Source: an uncultured Ruminococcus sp.
Lineage (GTDB): Bacteria; Bacillota; Clostridia; Oscillospirales; Acutalibacteraceae
Assembly: GCA_902767125.1 (NCBI GenBank)
Contig: CACXGJ010000113.1
Span: forward strand, 1 to 5,621
Reading direction: 5' to 3'
Length of the DNA stretch: 5,621 nt
Part shown: positions 1 to 5,602 of the stretch, piece by piece
How the letters are laid out: the number at the start of each line of letters is the position of its first letter
How positions within the stretch are numbered: the stretch's first letter is position 1
Notes under the pieces: model-generated
Database searches by the model: none
Seen by the model: only the letters and a program-made list of their open reading frames with translations
Told to the model about the DNA's origin: nothing
Translations under genes and position numbers: made by a program

Positions 1-10
1 AAATAAAAAT

Positions 11-26
11 TGTTTCACGTGAAACA
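11..26. promoter_or_regulatory. parS: parS site 1 (ParB-binding centromere)
   Basis: This is an exact 16-bp palindrome, TGTTTCACGTGAAACA, identical to the consensus chromosomal parS of Firmicutes. It is the nucleation site where ParB/Spo0J dimers load, close clamp-like with CTP, and slide onto neighbouring DNA. Unlike the other three copies in the window, its symmetry stops at the 16-bp core, because the T at 10 faces C at 27. Its centre is 104 bp from that of parS site 2, close to ten helical turns. Confidence 0.95.
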
Positions 27-31
27 CTCTA

Positions 32-103
32 ATAAGTGTGGAGTGAGAAGTGATGAGTGAAAAACGATGTTATTTTACTTGTCATTTCTTGCTCCTCACT
101 TGT
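32..103. repeat. Imperfect inverted repeat of 7-bp units between two parS sites
   Basis: Positions 34-62 pair with 73-101 across a 10-nt loop (63-72). Of 29 positions, 22 are Watson-Crick, six are G-T wobbles and one is a T-T mismatch (39/96). Positions 32-33 can add an A-T and a T-G pair. The left arm contains no C and divides into four heptads that all begin AGTG: AGTGTGG, AGTGAGA, AGTGATG and AGTGAAA (35-62). The reverse complement of the right arm divides in the same register into AGTGAGG, AGCAAGA, AATGACA and AGTAAAA. As RNA this would be a long hairpin; as DNA it could be a decayed dispersed repeat. No U-tract follows, so it does not look like a terminator. Function unknown. Confidence 0.7.
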
Positions 104-109
104 AACTTG

Positions 110-135
110 TAAAATGTTTCACGTGAAACATTTTA
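110..135. promoter_or_regulatory. parS: parS site 2, upstream of the mnmG promoter
   Basis: The exact parS core lies at 115-130. The palindrome extends perfectly to 26 bp (110-135) through AAAA/TTTT flanks and an outer T-A pair. It ends 8 bp before the putative -35 box of mnmG (core end to -35 is 13 bp), so ParB loaded here could affect mnmG transcription. That effect is inference; the site identity is direct. Confidence 0.95.
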
Positions 136-143
136 TTATTTAC

Positions 144-172
144 TGTACAAATCTATTTCTTTGTATTATAAT
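144..172 (+). promoter_or_regulatory. Putative sigma-A promoter of mnmG-rsmG
   Basis: A perfect -10 hexamer TATAAT at 167-172 is preceded by a 17-bp spacer and the -35-like TGTACA at 144-149, which matches 4 of 6 consensus bases. The predicted start is near 179, giving a leader of about 30 nt before the mnmG ATG. In related genomes mnmG often follows mnmE, so read-through from outside the window is also possible. Confidence 0.6.
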
Positions 173-209
173 ATGGAGTGAAATTATTTGGAATGAGGAT
201 TGATATATT

Positions 210-2111
210 ATGAAGTTTTTAGCAGGTGAATTTGATGTTGCTGTCATAGGTGCAGGTCATGCAGGCATTGAAGCTGCTCTTGCCGCAGCAAGACTTGGAT
301 GTAAAACTGCCGTGTTTACTATAAATATGGATGCTGTAGGAAACTGTCCCTGCAACCCATCAATCGGCGGTACAGCAAAAGGTCATCTCGTAAGGGAAAT
401 AGATGCCCTTGGCGGTGAAATGGGAAAGGCTGCTGATGAATGCTTACTCCAGATTCGTATGTTGAACAGAGGTAAAGGTCCTGCTGTCCATTCATTAAGA
501 GCTCAAATTGACAGGCGTGCTTACAGCACTCGTATGAAGCATACTCTTGAATTACAGGAAAATCTTGAACTGCATCAGGCGGAAATCACAGATCTTCAAA
601 AAACTGATGATGGAAGATGGATAATGACTACCCGTCTTGAAGCTCAATATATTGCAAAGGCGGTTATTCTTGCGACTGGTACTTATCTGGGGGGAAAAAT
701 CTATGTAGGGGATGTTTCTTATGAAAGTGGTCCTGATGGTATGTTCCCATCAAAATATCTTCCTGATGCTCTTGAAAAATTAGGTATGTCAATAAGAAGA
801 TTTAAAACCGGCACGCCTGCACGTGTTCTCAAATCAAGTATCGATTTTACTGATTTGGAGGAACAATGCGGCGATGAACCCGTTGTGCCTTTCTCATATG
901 AAACCGAAAATCCGAAGCAAAACAAAGTTAAATGCTATGTAAGCTGGACTAATGAAAAAACTAAAAAAATTATTCTCGACAATATTCATCGTTCACCTAT
1001 GTACAGCGGTAAAATTGAGGGTATCGGTCCACGTTACTGTCCCAGCATTGAAGACAAAATAGTTCGTTTTTCCGACAGACAGAGACATCAGTTATTTATC
1101 GAACCATGCGGGATGGATACAGAAGAAATGTATTTGCAGGGAATGTCATCCTCACTTCCGGAGGATGTACAAATAGATTTCTACCGCTCTATAAAAGGTC
1201 TTGAGCATTGCATTGTTATGCGTCCGGCTTATGCAATAGAATATTATTGTGCTGACCCTGTACAAATGAATAAAACCTTGGAATTCAGAGATTTTCCTGG
1301 ATTGTACGGTGCAGGGCAATTCAACGGCAGTTCCGGCTATGAGGAAGCTGCTGCACAGGGATTAGTTGCCGGTATAAATGCAGCTCTAAAAATACATGGA
1401 AAACCTCCTATGATACTTGACAGAGCTGGTTCTTATATAGGAACACTCATTGATGACCTTGTTACAAAAGGCTGTAACGATCCTTACAGAATGATGACTT
1501 CAAGAAGTGAATACCGTCTTATTCTTCGTCAGGATAACGCTGATACAAGAATAACTCCTATCGGTCGTGAGGTAGGACTTATTGATGATGAACGTTGGAA
1601 AAAATTTACCTTAAAACAGCAACTTATAAAACAGGAAATCCAAAGAGTACGTAAAACTGTTATTTCACCTTCTGAAAAACTGAATGACATACTTCGTGAA
1701 CACAATACTTCTGAAGTCCATACAGGAGTAAGACTTATTGATCTGTTGAAACGTCCCGAACTTTCCTATGACATTCTTAAAGAAATTGATACAGACCGCC
1801 CTGAACTGAATGCAAATATATTTGAGCAAATCGAAGTAGAAATAAAGTATGAGGGATATATAAAAAGGCAGCTTGTTATAATAGAACAGATACGAAAGCT
1901 TGAAAATAAGCTTTTGCCAAGTAATATAAACTATTTGCAAATAGATGGTCTCAGTCTTGAAGCAAGGGAAAAGCTAAACAGAGTTCGTCCGGAAAATATA
2001 GGTCAGGCAAGCCGTATTTCAGGAGTAAGCCCGTCTGATATATCTGTACTTATAATATATCTTGCCTCACTCAAAAACAAGGAGATAAAAAATGCTGATA
2101 CAAATTCTTGA
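210..2111 (+). CDS. mnmG: tRNA uridine-5-carboxymethylaminomethyl(34) synthesis enzyme MnmG (GidA)
   Basis: MnmG is the FAD-dependent partner of the GTPase MnmE. The complex adds a carboxymethylaminomethyl or aminomethyl group to U34 of tRNAs reading purine-ending codons of split boxes, using methylenetetrahydrofolate and NADH, in the cytoplasm. The 633-residue length fits the family (E. coli about 629). Visible motifs are the FAD-binding GAGHAG at residues 14-19 and CPCNPSIGG at 46-54. C48 aligns with E. coli C47, and the cysteine of GPRYCPSIEDK is residue 277, the same number as the conserved E. coli C277. GAGQFNGSSGYEEAAAQG spans about 367-384, TSRSEYRL 430-437, and the C-terminal MnmE/tRNA-contact region with KYEGYIKRQ begins at about 546. 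The ATG start gives the usual short lead-in to the first beta strand and has a modest GAGG site 11 nt upstream. The 3' end overlaps rsmG by 20 bp. No frameshift or missing key residue is apparent. Confidence 0.98.
   Translation: MKFLAGEFDVAVIGAGHAGIEAALAAARLGCKTAVFTINMDAVGNCPCNPSIGGTAKGHLVREIDALGGEMGKAADECLLQIRMLNRGKGPAVHSLRAQIDRRAYSTRMKHTLELQENLELHQAEITDLQKTDDGRWIMTTRLEAQYIAKAVILATGTYLGGKIYVGDVSYESGPDGMFPSKYLPDALEKLGMSIRRFKTGTPARVLKSSIDFTDLEEQCGDEPVVPFSYETENPKQNKVKCYVSWTNEKTKKIILDNIHRSPMYSGKIEGIGPRYCPSIEDKIVRFSDRQRHQLFIEPCGMDTEEMYLQGMSSSLPEDVQIDFYRSIKGLEHCIVMRPAYAIEYYCADPVQMNKTLEFRDFPGLYGAGQFNGSSGYEEAAAQGLVAGINAALKIHGKPPMILDRAGSYIGTLIDDLVTKGCNDPYRMMTSRSEYRLILRQDNADTRITPIGREVGLIDDERWKKFTLKQQLIKQEIQRVRKTVISPSEKLNDILREHNTSEVHTGVRLIDLLKRPELSYDILKEIDTDRPELNANIFEQIEVEIKYEGYIKRQLVIIEQIRKLENKLLPSNINYLQIDGLSLEAREKLNRVRPENIGQASRISGVSPSDISVLIIYLASLKNKEIKNADTNS
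2079..2084 (+). promoter_or_regulatory. Ribosome binding site of rsmG inside the end of mnmG
   Basis: AAGGAG lies 7 nt before the rsmG ATG at 2092 and within the last codons of mnmG. It fixes the rsmG start and implies translational coupling of the two genes. Confidence 0.85.
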
Positions 2112-2799
2112 AAAGTGGTGCAGGGAAAATAGTATTTCCATCAGCGATAGTCAAATATCTGCATTTGAAATATATGCAGATATGCTGATCGAATGGAATA
2201 AAAAGATGAATCTGACAGCGATCACCGAGGAAAATGAAATTGCTGTCAAGCACTTCATTGATAGTCTTTCGGTACTTAAATACATTGATATCAAACAAAA
2301 TGCAACTATGATTGATATCGGTACAGGTGCAGGATTTCCGGGAATCCCACTTAAAATTGTCCATCCTGATATCAATCTCACACTTCTTGACAGTCTTAAT
2401 AAAAGATTGATCTTTCTTAATGAGGTCAGCAGAGCTATCAATATAAAGGTTGATATTATTCATGCCCGTGCCGAAGATTTGAGCCAAAAACCTGAATACA
2501 GGGAAAAATTTGATTATGCTGTTTCAAGGGCTGTTGCAAACTTACCGTCACTCTGCGAATATTGCATTCCTTATGTAAAAAAGGGCGGTATGTTTATATC
2601 AATGAAAGGCTCTGATGGTGAAAAGGAGCTTGAGCTTGCTAAAAATGCTGTTGAGTTATTGGGTGGAAGGTCAAATAATATTTATAAATTTAATCTCCCC
2701 GATAACAGCAACCGTACTATTATAACCATCTCAAAAATTGGTTCTACTCCGTCAAAATATCCACGCCGTGGAACAAAAATATCTAAAAATCCTCTTTAA
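2092..2799 (+). CDS. rsmG: 16S rRNA (guanine-N7)-methyltransferase RsmG (GidB)
   Basis: RsmG transfers a methyl group from S-adenosylmethionine to N7 of G527 (E. coli numbering) in the 530 loop of 16S rRNA; loss of the enzyme is known to give low-level streptomycin resistance. The 235-residue length is typical. Recognisable segments are WNKKMNLTAITE (35-46) followed by the HFIDSL segment (54-59), the SAM-binding motif DIGTGAGFPGIP (75-86), the second strand TLLDSLNKRLIFL with its acidic residue, the FDYAVSRAVANL segment, the KKGGMFISMKG strand, and the C-terminal YPRRGTKISKNPL, matching the family's YPR(K/R)xGxPxKxPL ending. Its start overlaps the end of mnmG and has an AAGGAG site, so it is the second gene of that operon. 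The stop codon lies 4 nt before parS site 3, and a hairpin terminator follows. Confidence 0.97.
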   Translation: MLIQILEKWCRENSISISDSQISAFEIYADMLIEWNKKMNLTAITEENEIAVKHFIDSLSVLKYIDIKQNATMIDIGTGAGFPGIPLKIVHPDINLTLLDSLNKRLIFLNEVSRAINIKVDIIHARAEDLSQKPEYREKFDYAVSRAVANLPSLCEYCIPYVKKGGMFISMKGSDGEKELELAKNAVELLGGRSNNIYKFNLPDNSNRTIITISKIGSTPSKYPRRGTKISKNPL

Positions 2800-2800
2800 G

Positions 2801-2822
2801 AAATGTTTCACGTGAAACATTT
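2801..2822. promoter_or_regulatory. parS: parS site 3, downstream of rsmG
   Basis: The exact parS core at 2804-2819 extends to a 22-bp perfect palindrome with AAA/TTT flanks. It begins just after the rsmG stop codon. It is followed by further T residues (six in a row, 2820-2825), so the transcript could also fold here into a 9-bp stem with an ACGU loop before a U-tract. Confidence 0.95.
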
Positions 2823-2834
2823 TTTGCATATTCA

Positions 2835-2867
2835 AAAGCCGTCAGATAAAAAATATCTGACGGCTTT
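2835..2867. terminator. Bidirectional hairpin terminator between convergent rsmG and noc
   Basis: AAAGCCGTCAGATA (2835-2848) is perfectly complementary to TATCTGACGGCTTT (2854-2867), with an AAAAA loop, giving a 14-bp stem with a GC-rich lower half (GCCGTC/GACGGC). The stem ends in T residues in both directions (TTT on the plus strand, TTTT on the minus strand), though neither U-tract is long. It lies 35 nt after the rsmG stop and 24 nt after the noc stop, as expected for a shared terminator of converging genes. Confidence 0.85.
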
Positions 2868-2891
2868 AAAATATATGTGCTTTTTACAGAT

Positions 2892-3722
2892 TCAGGCAGT
2901 AAGTCCATCATTATGACCATTTGTTAATTTTGGAATCTTTACAACATATTCTATAAAGTCTTCATTTTCAGTTTGGATTTTTATCGCCGGTATACCTGAA
3001 TCACGCATCGTGTCAACAGCATGGTTGATCGTATTCTCAAATATTCTTATGTCTTTTATTACTGCTTTTTGACGTTGGCTTTGCTGTCGTTGAAGCTTAC
3101 TTTTTTTTAGTATATCATTTATATATTCTTCTGACTGTGAAACATTCATATTATTTTCTACTATCTCGCTTAATACGATTCGCCTTTCGGCTTTATCGGT
3201 AATTTTTAATATTGCCTTTGCATGACGTTCAGTCAGGTGTGACTTCAGGATAATATTCCTTTCTTCATATCCTAAATCAAGCATTTCAAGCTTAGCTGAA
3301 ATAAATGATGGTCTTTGACCTATTTGCAGTGCAAGCTCCTGTTTGCTTATATGGGAGTTTGACATGATATTATTTATTATCTCTGCTTCTTCAAAAAAAT
3401 TCAGCTCGCTTCTGTGAAGGTTTTCTGTCAGCGAAAAAACCGTTGCCTGTTCATCTGTACACGAAACTATCATACATGGTACTGTCACACATCCACACAT
3501 TGCTGCAGCCCTTAATCTCCTTTCGCCGGAGATTAATTCAAATTCCATATTACTTGTTTTTCTTACTGTCAGTGGTTGAAGTATGCCGTTTTTTTCTATG
3601 CTCTCGGCAAGCTCCATAAGCTGATCACGGCTGTATATCCTTCTTATCGGATATCTCCTCGGCTTTATCTGAACAAGAGGAATTTCAAGCACTTTTCTGT
3701 TGACCGGATTGTTAAACAGCAT
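2892..3722 (-). CDS. noc: Noc-type ParB-family nucleoid occlusion protein
   Basis: This 276-residue ParB-fold protein occupies the usual noc position between rsmG and parA, but on the opposite strand. The N-terminal CTP-binding domain shows GILQPLTVRK (46-55), GERRLRA (66-72) and ENLHRSELNFFEEAE (100-114). A helix-turn-helix lies at about 125-148, followed by LTERHAKAIL (163-172). The C-terminal part (about 219-265), with KAVIKDIRIFENTI, DSGI and EYVVKIPK, closely resembles the dimerisation domain of B. subtilis Noc as I recall that sequence. A K/Q/R-rich linker at 206-219 precedes it. There is no LG(K/R)GL peptide, arguing against a ParA partner role. Oddities: only about 11 residues precede the ParB fold; all four cysteines sit at 76, 78, 83 and 88; and the DNA-reading positions are mixed. 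The ATG is supported by AAAGGAG 10 nt upstream, and no in-frame start occurs before an upstream stop. A second ParB with parS specificity is the main alternative. Confidence 0.85.
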   Translation of the reverse strand: MLFNNPVNRKVLEIPLVQIKPRRYPIRRIYSRDQLMELAESIEKNGILQPLTVRKTSNMEFELISGERRLRAAAMCGCVTVPCMIVSCTDEQATVFSLTENLHRSELNFFEEAEIINNIMSNSHISKQELALQIGQRPSFISAKLEMLDLGYEERNIILKSHLTERHAKAILKITDKAERRIVLSEIVENNMNVSQSEEYINDILKKSKLQRQQSQRQKAVIKDIRIFENTINHAVDTMRDSGIPAIKIQTENEDFIEYVVKIPKLTNGHNDGLTA

Positions 3723-3732
3723 ATCGCACCTA

Positions 3733-3755
3733 CTCCTTTCACTAATAATATTATA
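3733..3755 (-). promoter_or_regulatory. Putative noc -10 box and ribosome binding site
   Basis: On the minus strand, TATAAT (3755-3750) is followed by the Shine-Dalgarno AAAGGAG (3739-3733), 10 nt before the noc ATG. I see no good -35 at 16-18 bp spacing; the upstream DNA is a T8 run and A-rich sequence. The leader would be very short, about 20 nt. The ribosome binding site is solid; the promoter is tentative. Confidence 0.45.
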
Positions 3756-3835
3756 TAAAAAAAATTTTACATCTTTTGTCGCTTATTGTTTTGAGTTGAA
3801 ATATTTTTTTGAAAAAATTTTTTTCTCCCCATCGG

Positions 3836-3861
3836 AAAATTGTTTCACGTGAAACAATTTT
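3836..3861. promoter_or_regulatory. parS: parS site 4, between noc and parA
   Basis: The exact core at 3841-3856 extends to a 26-bp perfect palindrome with AAAAT/ATTTT flanks. It lies in the divergent noc-parA intergenic region, with the core ending 9 bp before the parA -35 box. Autoregulation of parAB by ParB bound here is plausible but is inference. Confidence 0.95.
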
Positions 3862-3865
3862 TATG

Positions 3866-3894
3866 TTGATATTAATTTGTTTGAGTGGTATAAT
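3866..3894 (+). promoter_or_regulatory. Sigma-A promoter of parA-parB
   Basis: The -35 TTGATA (3866-3871, 5 of 6 consensus), a 17-bp spacer and the -10 TATAAT (3889-3894) preceded by an extended -10 TG (3886-3887) form a near-ideal housekeeping promoter. Transcription should start near 3901, giving a leader of about 38 nt. The ribosome binding site AGAGGAG (3922-3928) is 10 nt before the parA ATG. Confidence 0.85.
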
Positions 3895-3938
3895 GAATCT
3901 TACAGTTATGTTTTGTTTTTGAGAGGAGAAAAAAATTT

Positions 3939-4703
3939 ATGGGGAAAATCATTGCTGTTACTAATCAAAAGGGTGGTGTAGGAAAAACTACTACAGCTGT
4001 CAATACAGCTGCTGGTATAGCTAAACTCGGTTATAAAGTTCTTTTGATAGATACTGATCCTCAAGGCAACGCTACAAGTGGTGTTGGGATAGATAAGCGT
4101 ACAGTCAGATACTCGGCATACAGTATTATGATAGATGATGTTCCGTCAGCCGATGCTGTCATACATACTTCTTTTGATAATCTTGATATTATCCCATCTA
4201 GTATAGATCTTGCTGCAGCTGAACTTGAATTGGCTGATTCTGAACATAGGGAGTCTAAACTCAAAAACTCCGTTGCACTCATAAAGTCGGATTATGATTA
4301 TATATTTATAGATTGTCCGCCTTCTTTGGGACTTATTACTACAAATGCTCTTTGTGCGTCTGATACTATATTGGTTCCCATACAGCCTGAATATTATGCT
4401 CTTGAAGGCTTATCACAACTTATTGCCACTGTAAGACTTATAAAAAGAAAATATAATCCCTATCTTGAAATAGAGGGTGTACTTCTTACAATGTACGACG
4501 GAAGACTTAATTTAACTCAACAGGTCGTACAGGAGGTTAAAAAATTTTTTCCGAAGAAGGTTTTTTCAGCAGTCATTCCAAGAGGAGTCAGACTTTCTGA
4601 AGCTCCGAGTTTCGGTATGCCTGTAATGTACTTTGACAAGTCCTGTAAGGGAGCAGCAGCATATATGGAGCTTTCAAAAGAAATTACCGAAAATAACAAG
4701 TGA
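3939..4703 (+). CDS. parA: Chromosome-partitioning ATPase ParA (Soj)
   Basis: ParA is a deviant Walker-type ATPase that dimerises on ATP binding, binds DNA non-specifically over the nucleoid, and drives origin segregation with ParB. In Bacillus, Soj also regulates the initiator DnaA. The 254-residue protein shows the deviant Walker A KGGVGKTT at 11-18 (signature Lys11, catalytic-loop Lys16), the Walker A' segment LIDTDPQGNATSG at 36-48 with Asp40, and Walker B IFIDCPPSLG at 122-131 with Asp125. Arg189 (YDGRLNLT) and Arg218 (RGVRLSEAPS) fall at the same numbers as the DNA-binding arginines of B. subtilis Soj. There is almost no N-terminal extension, which separates it from plasmid type Ia ParA proteins carrying a regulatory domain. 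It has its own strong promoter and is followed 18 nt later by parB. All key residues look intact. Confidence 0.98.
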   Translation: MGKIIAVTNQKGGVGKTTTAVNTAAGIAKLGYKVLLIDTDPQGNATSGVGIDKRTVRYSAYSIMIDDVPSADAVIHTSFDNLDIIPSSIDLAAAELELADSEHRESKLKNSVALIKSDYDYIFIDCPPSLGLITTNALCASDTILVPIQPEYYALEGLSQLIATVRLIKRKYNPYLEIEGVLLTMYDGRLNLTQQVVQEVKKFFPKKVFSAVIPRGVRLSEAPSFGMPVMYFDKSCKGAAAYMELSKEITENNK

Positions 4704-4721
4704 ATCAAATGAGGTGAAAAA

Positions 4722-5573
4722 ATGGCAGTAAAAAAAGGCGGTCTTGGAAAAGGATTGAGTGCGATCTTTTTGGAGAATGACAATGAAAATACAGGAAGTA
4801 CAGTTTTGCCAATATCCGAGATAGAGCCTAATCGTTCACAGCCAAGACACGATTTTAATGAAGAAAGCTTGAGAGAGCTTGCGGATTCAATTGCCGCACA
4901 TGGTGTGCTTCAGCCCCTGCTTGTAAGACCTATGCCCGAAGGAGGTTATCAGCTTGTGGCAGGCGAAAGACGTTGGCGTGCAAGCCGTATGGCAGGATTA
5001 TTTGAAGTGCCTGTTGTGATAAGGGAAATGACTGATTCAGAGATGATGCAGATATCTATGATAGAAAACCTGCAAAGGGAAAATTTGAATCCTGTCGAGG
5101 AAGCTATGGGCTATAGGATCTTGATCAATGAGTATGGGCTTACACAGGAAGAAATTTCAAGATCCGTCGGAAAAAGCAGACCTGTTATTGCGAACGCTTT
5201 GAGGATCCTGTCATTGCCTTCAGAAATTATTGAAATGGTAAGATCGGGTGATATATCAGCAGGTCATGCAAGGGCTTTACTGGGATTTTCGGACAAATCA
5301 GAGCAGCTGATTGTCGCAAGGTCTGTAAAAACCAAAGACCTGACTGTAAGGGATATCGAAAAGCTTGCAAGGAATTCCCAAAAGCCTGAAAAGAGAGAAA
5401 TGGAAATATCACATGAAAATACCTTTTACGGTGAAGTAGAACTTGCACTTAAAGAGTATTTGAAAAGGAAAGTAAAGGTCATTGGCAAAGGTGAAAAGGC
5501 AGGTATTTTGCAGATAGAATTTTATGATGAAGAAGACCTTGCAGAAATTGCAAGACTTTTTGCAGGAAATTAG
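4722..5573 (+). CDS. parB: Chromosome-partitioning protein ParB (Spo0J)
   Basis: ParB is the CTP-dependent DNA clamp that loads at parS, spreads, recruits SMC/condensin and stimulates the ParA ATPase. The 283-residue protein begins with a Lys-rich GGLGKGLSAIF segment (6-16), the ParA-activating peptide, with Lys10. The CTPase domain follows, with HGVLQPLLVRP (60-70), GERRWRA (81-87) and ENLQRENLNPVEEA (115-128). The helix-turn-helix spans about 140-162, followed by SAGHARALL (179-187). The C-terminal dimerisation domain lies at about 235-283. The residues at the four DNA-reading positions, Arg153, Ala159, Ser164 and Gly181, keep the Arg and Gly of parS-specific ParB, agreeing with four consensus parS sites nearby. 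The start is supported by GAGGTG (4711-4716), 5 nt upstream. It is co-transcribed with parA, and no terminator is visible before the window ends. Confidence 0.98.
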   Translation: MAVKKGGLGKGLSAIFLENDNENTGSTVLPISEIEPNRSQPRHDFNEESLRELADSIAAHGVLQPLLVRPMPEGGYQLVAGERRWRASRMAGLFEVPVVIREMTDSEMMQISMIENLQRENLNPVEEAMGYRILINEYGLTQEEISRSVGKSRPVIANALRILSLPSEIIEMVRSGDISAGHARALLGFSDKSEQLIVARSVKTKDLTVRDIEKLARNSQKPEKREMEISHENTFYGEVELALKEYLKRKVKVIGKGEKAGILQIEFYDEEDLAEIARLFAGN

Positions 5574-5593
5574 TGGAATATTTTTATAATATG

Positions 5594-5602
5594 TGGTATA
5601 AT
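5594..5602 (+). promoter_or_regulatory. Extended -10 promoter element after parB
   Basis: TGGTATAAT is the same extended -10 sequence as in the parA promoter and probably serves a gene beyond the window. The only -35 candidate at 17-bp spacing, TGGAAT (5574-5579), is poor. No open frame can be judged in the remaining bases. Confidence 0.4.

Noticed and set aside
30..110. The 5' hairpin as an intrinsic terminator of an upstream gene or as a riboswitch
   Set aside because: No U-tract follows the stem, and I recognise no conserved aptamer sequence; it is reported only as an inverted repeat.
820..825. An additional CACGTG core inside mnmG, as a possible fifth parS
   Set aside because: The flanking bases do not match the parS arms (GCCTG on the left, TTCTC on the right), and the bases encode ordinary MnmG sequence (PARVL).
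719..925. Minus-strand open frame inside mnmG (and others at 1665-1940, 2071-2487, 4061-4282, 4517-4783 and 5227-5448)
   Set aside because: They lie antisense to well-conserved genes, encode no recognisable domain and lack convincing ribosome binding sites.
2334..2345. ATTTCCGGGAAT in rsmG, resembling the Noc-binding site ATTTCCCGGGAAAT
   Set aside because: It is two bases shorter than the consensus, and it encodes the conserved SAM-binding GFPGI segment, which explains the sequence.
3576..3758. Short plus-strand frame across the start of noc
   Set aside because: It is a shadow of the noc coding sequence with no family resemblance and no good ribosome binding site.
3864..3872. TGTTGATAT, a possible DnaA box on the minus strand
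   Set aside because: It matches only 7 of 9 consensus bases, stands alone, and overlaps the -35 box of parA; there is no DnaA-box cluster in the window.
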